A stretch of 64,000 bases of DNA, taken from the NCBI RefSeq assembly GCF_000682735.1, contig NZ_AWFD01000001.1:372001-436000 (forward strand). Reading direction: 5' to 3'. The notes beneath the pieces are model-generated. The model worked only from the letters and a program-made list of their open reading frames with translations. It had not been told where the DNA came from and searched no databases. Of this stretch, positions 63,959 through 64,000 are shown in pieces. This DNA is from Hyphomonas sp. CY54-11-8 (GTDB lineage Bacteria > Pseudomonadota > Alphaproteobacteria > Caulobacterales > Hyphomonadaceae). How positions within the stretch are numbered: position 1 is the first letter of the stretch; each line of letters opens with the position of its first letter. The position numbers were made by a program, and so were the translations under genes.

Positions 63959-64000
63959 ATGGCAAAAACCGCAAAGCTCGCCAGCCCGGTCAATCCGGGG
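63959..64000 (+). CDS. Start of a further gene, cut by window edge
   Basis: An ATG at 63959 preceded by GACGAGGT opens a reading frame of 14 codons (MAKTAKLASPVNPG) that runs to the right edge. It follows the glycosyltransferase gene by 18 bp and is probably in the same operon. Too short to identify. Confidence 0.5.
   Translation, partial: MAKTAKLASPVNPG

Overview
The window is a GC-rich chromosomal segment of an alphaproteobacterium, most plausibly a Caulobacterales/Hyphomonadaceae-type (Hyphomonas-like) dimorphic bacterium. The sequence basis is a NepR-type anti-sigma factor, a GTTC-N7-GTTC (alphaproteobacterial) LexA box in front of uvrB, a Caulobacter-style cpa/tad pilus cluster, a TacA-like sigma-54 regulator and candidate CtrA and DnaA sites. 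The family-level assignment is inference. No rRNA, tRNA, insertion sequence, prophage or CRISPR array was recognised.

Layout. 1-5002: uvrB flanked by two AT-richer genes of unknown function, one running off the left edge and one a multi-TM protein facing the same LexA box. 5111-11991: SnoaL-like protein, PiT phosphate transporter with a Pho-box-like site, group III truncated haemoglobin with a 50-residue membrane protein, HI0933 flavoprotein, cytochrome P450, XRE regulator and TVP38-type membrane protein. 11963-13678: leuA behind a leucine leader peptide/attenuator. 13758-22168: DMT transporter, cysteine-synthase-like enzyme, orphan nepR, TacA-like regulator, MarR-GNAT fusion, MFS transporter and oxyR with an OxyR-type site on its start codon. 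22169-35740: the division/cell-wall cluster mraZ-rsmH-ftsL-ftsI-murE-murF-mraY-murD-ftsW-murG-murC, tightly overlapped, preceded by MraZ repeats and DnaA boxes; murB, ddl, ftsQ, ftsA and ftsZ do not follow, and the cluster ends at an UMF1-type MFS gene and a strong terminator.

37412-49527: a complete-looking Tad/Flp pilus locus: two TadE-type pseudopilins and a stand-alone secretin-N-domain protein on the minus strand, then Flp pilin, prepilin peptidase (cpaA), cpaB, cpaC, cpaD, cpaE, cpaF, tadB and tadC on the plus strand, with tadD convergent at the end. 49646-53383: M17 aminopeptidase, then an arsenic operon arsR-arsI/cadI-acr3-arsC with a palindromic operator on the arsR start. 53387-64000: accessory metabolism: TPR protein, SDR, ABM and NIPSNAP proteins under an ArsR-type regulator, a flavodoxin fragment, limonene-epoxide-hydrolase-like protein, FecA-like TonB receptor with a Fur-like palindrome, flavodoxin, Rieske oxygenase, EF-hand lipoprotein, alpha/beta hydrolase, a family 4 glycosyltransferase and the first codons of one more gene.

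The most noteworthy signals are regulatory and small: a leucine attenuator that appears to start leaderless, a shared LexA box at an unknown membrane protein, five phased MraZ repeats plus DnaA boxes before the division cluster, an orphan nepR, a small membrane protein paired with a globin, and a decayed flavodoxin copy. No clear-cut new multi-gene system was found; the best candidates for undescribed biology are the two unknown genes around uvrB.
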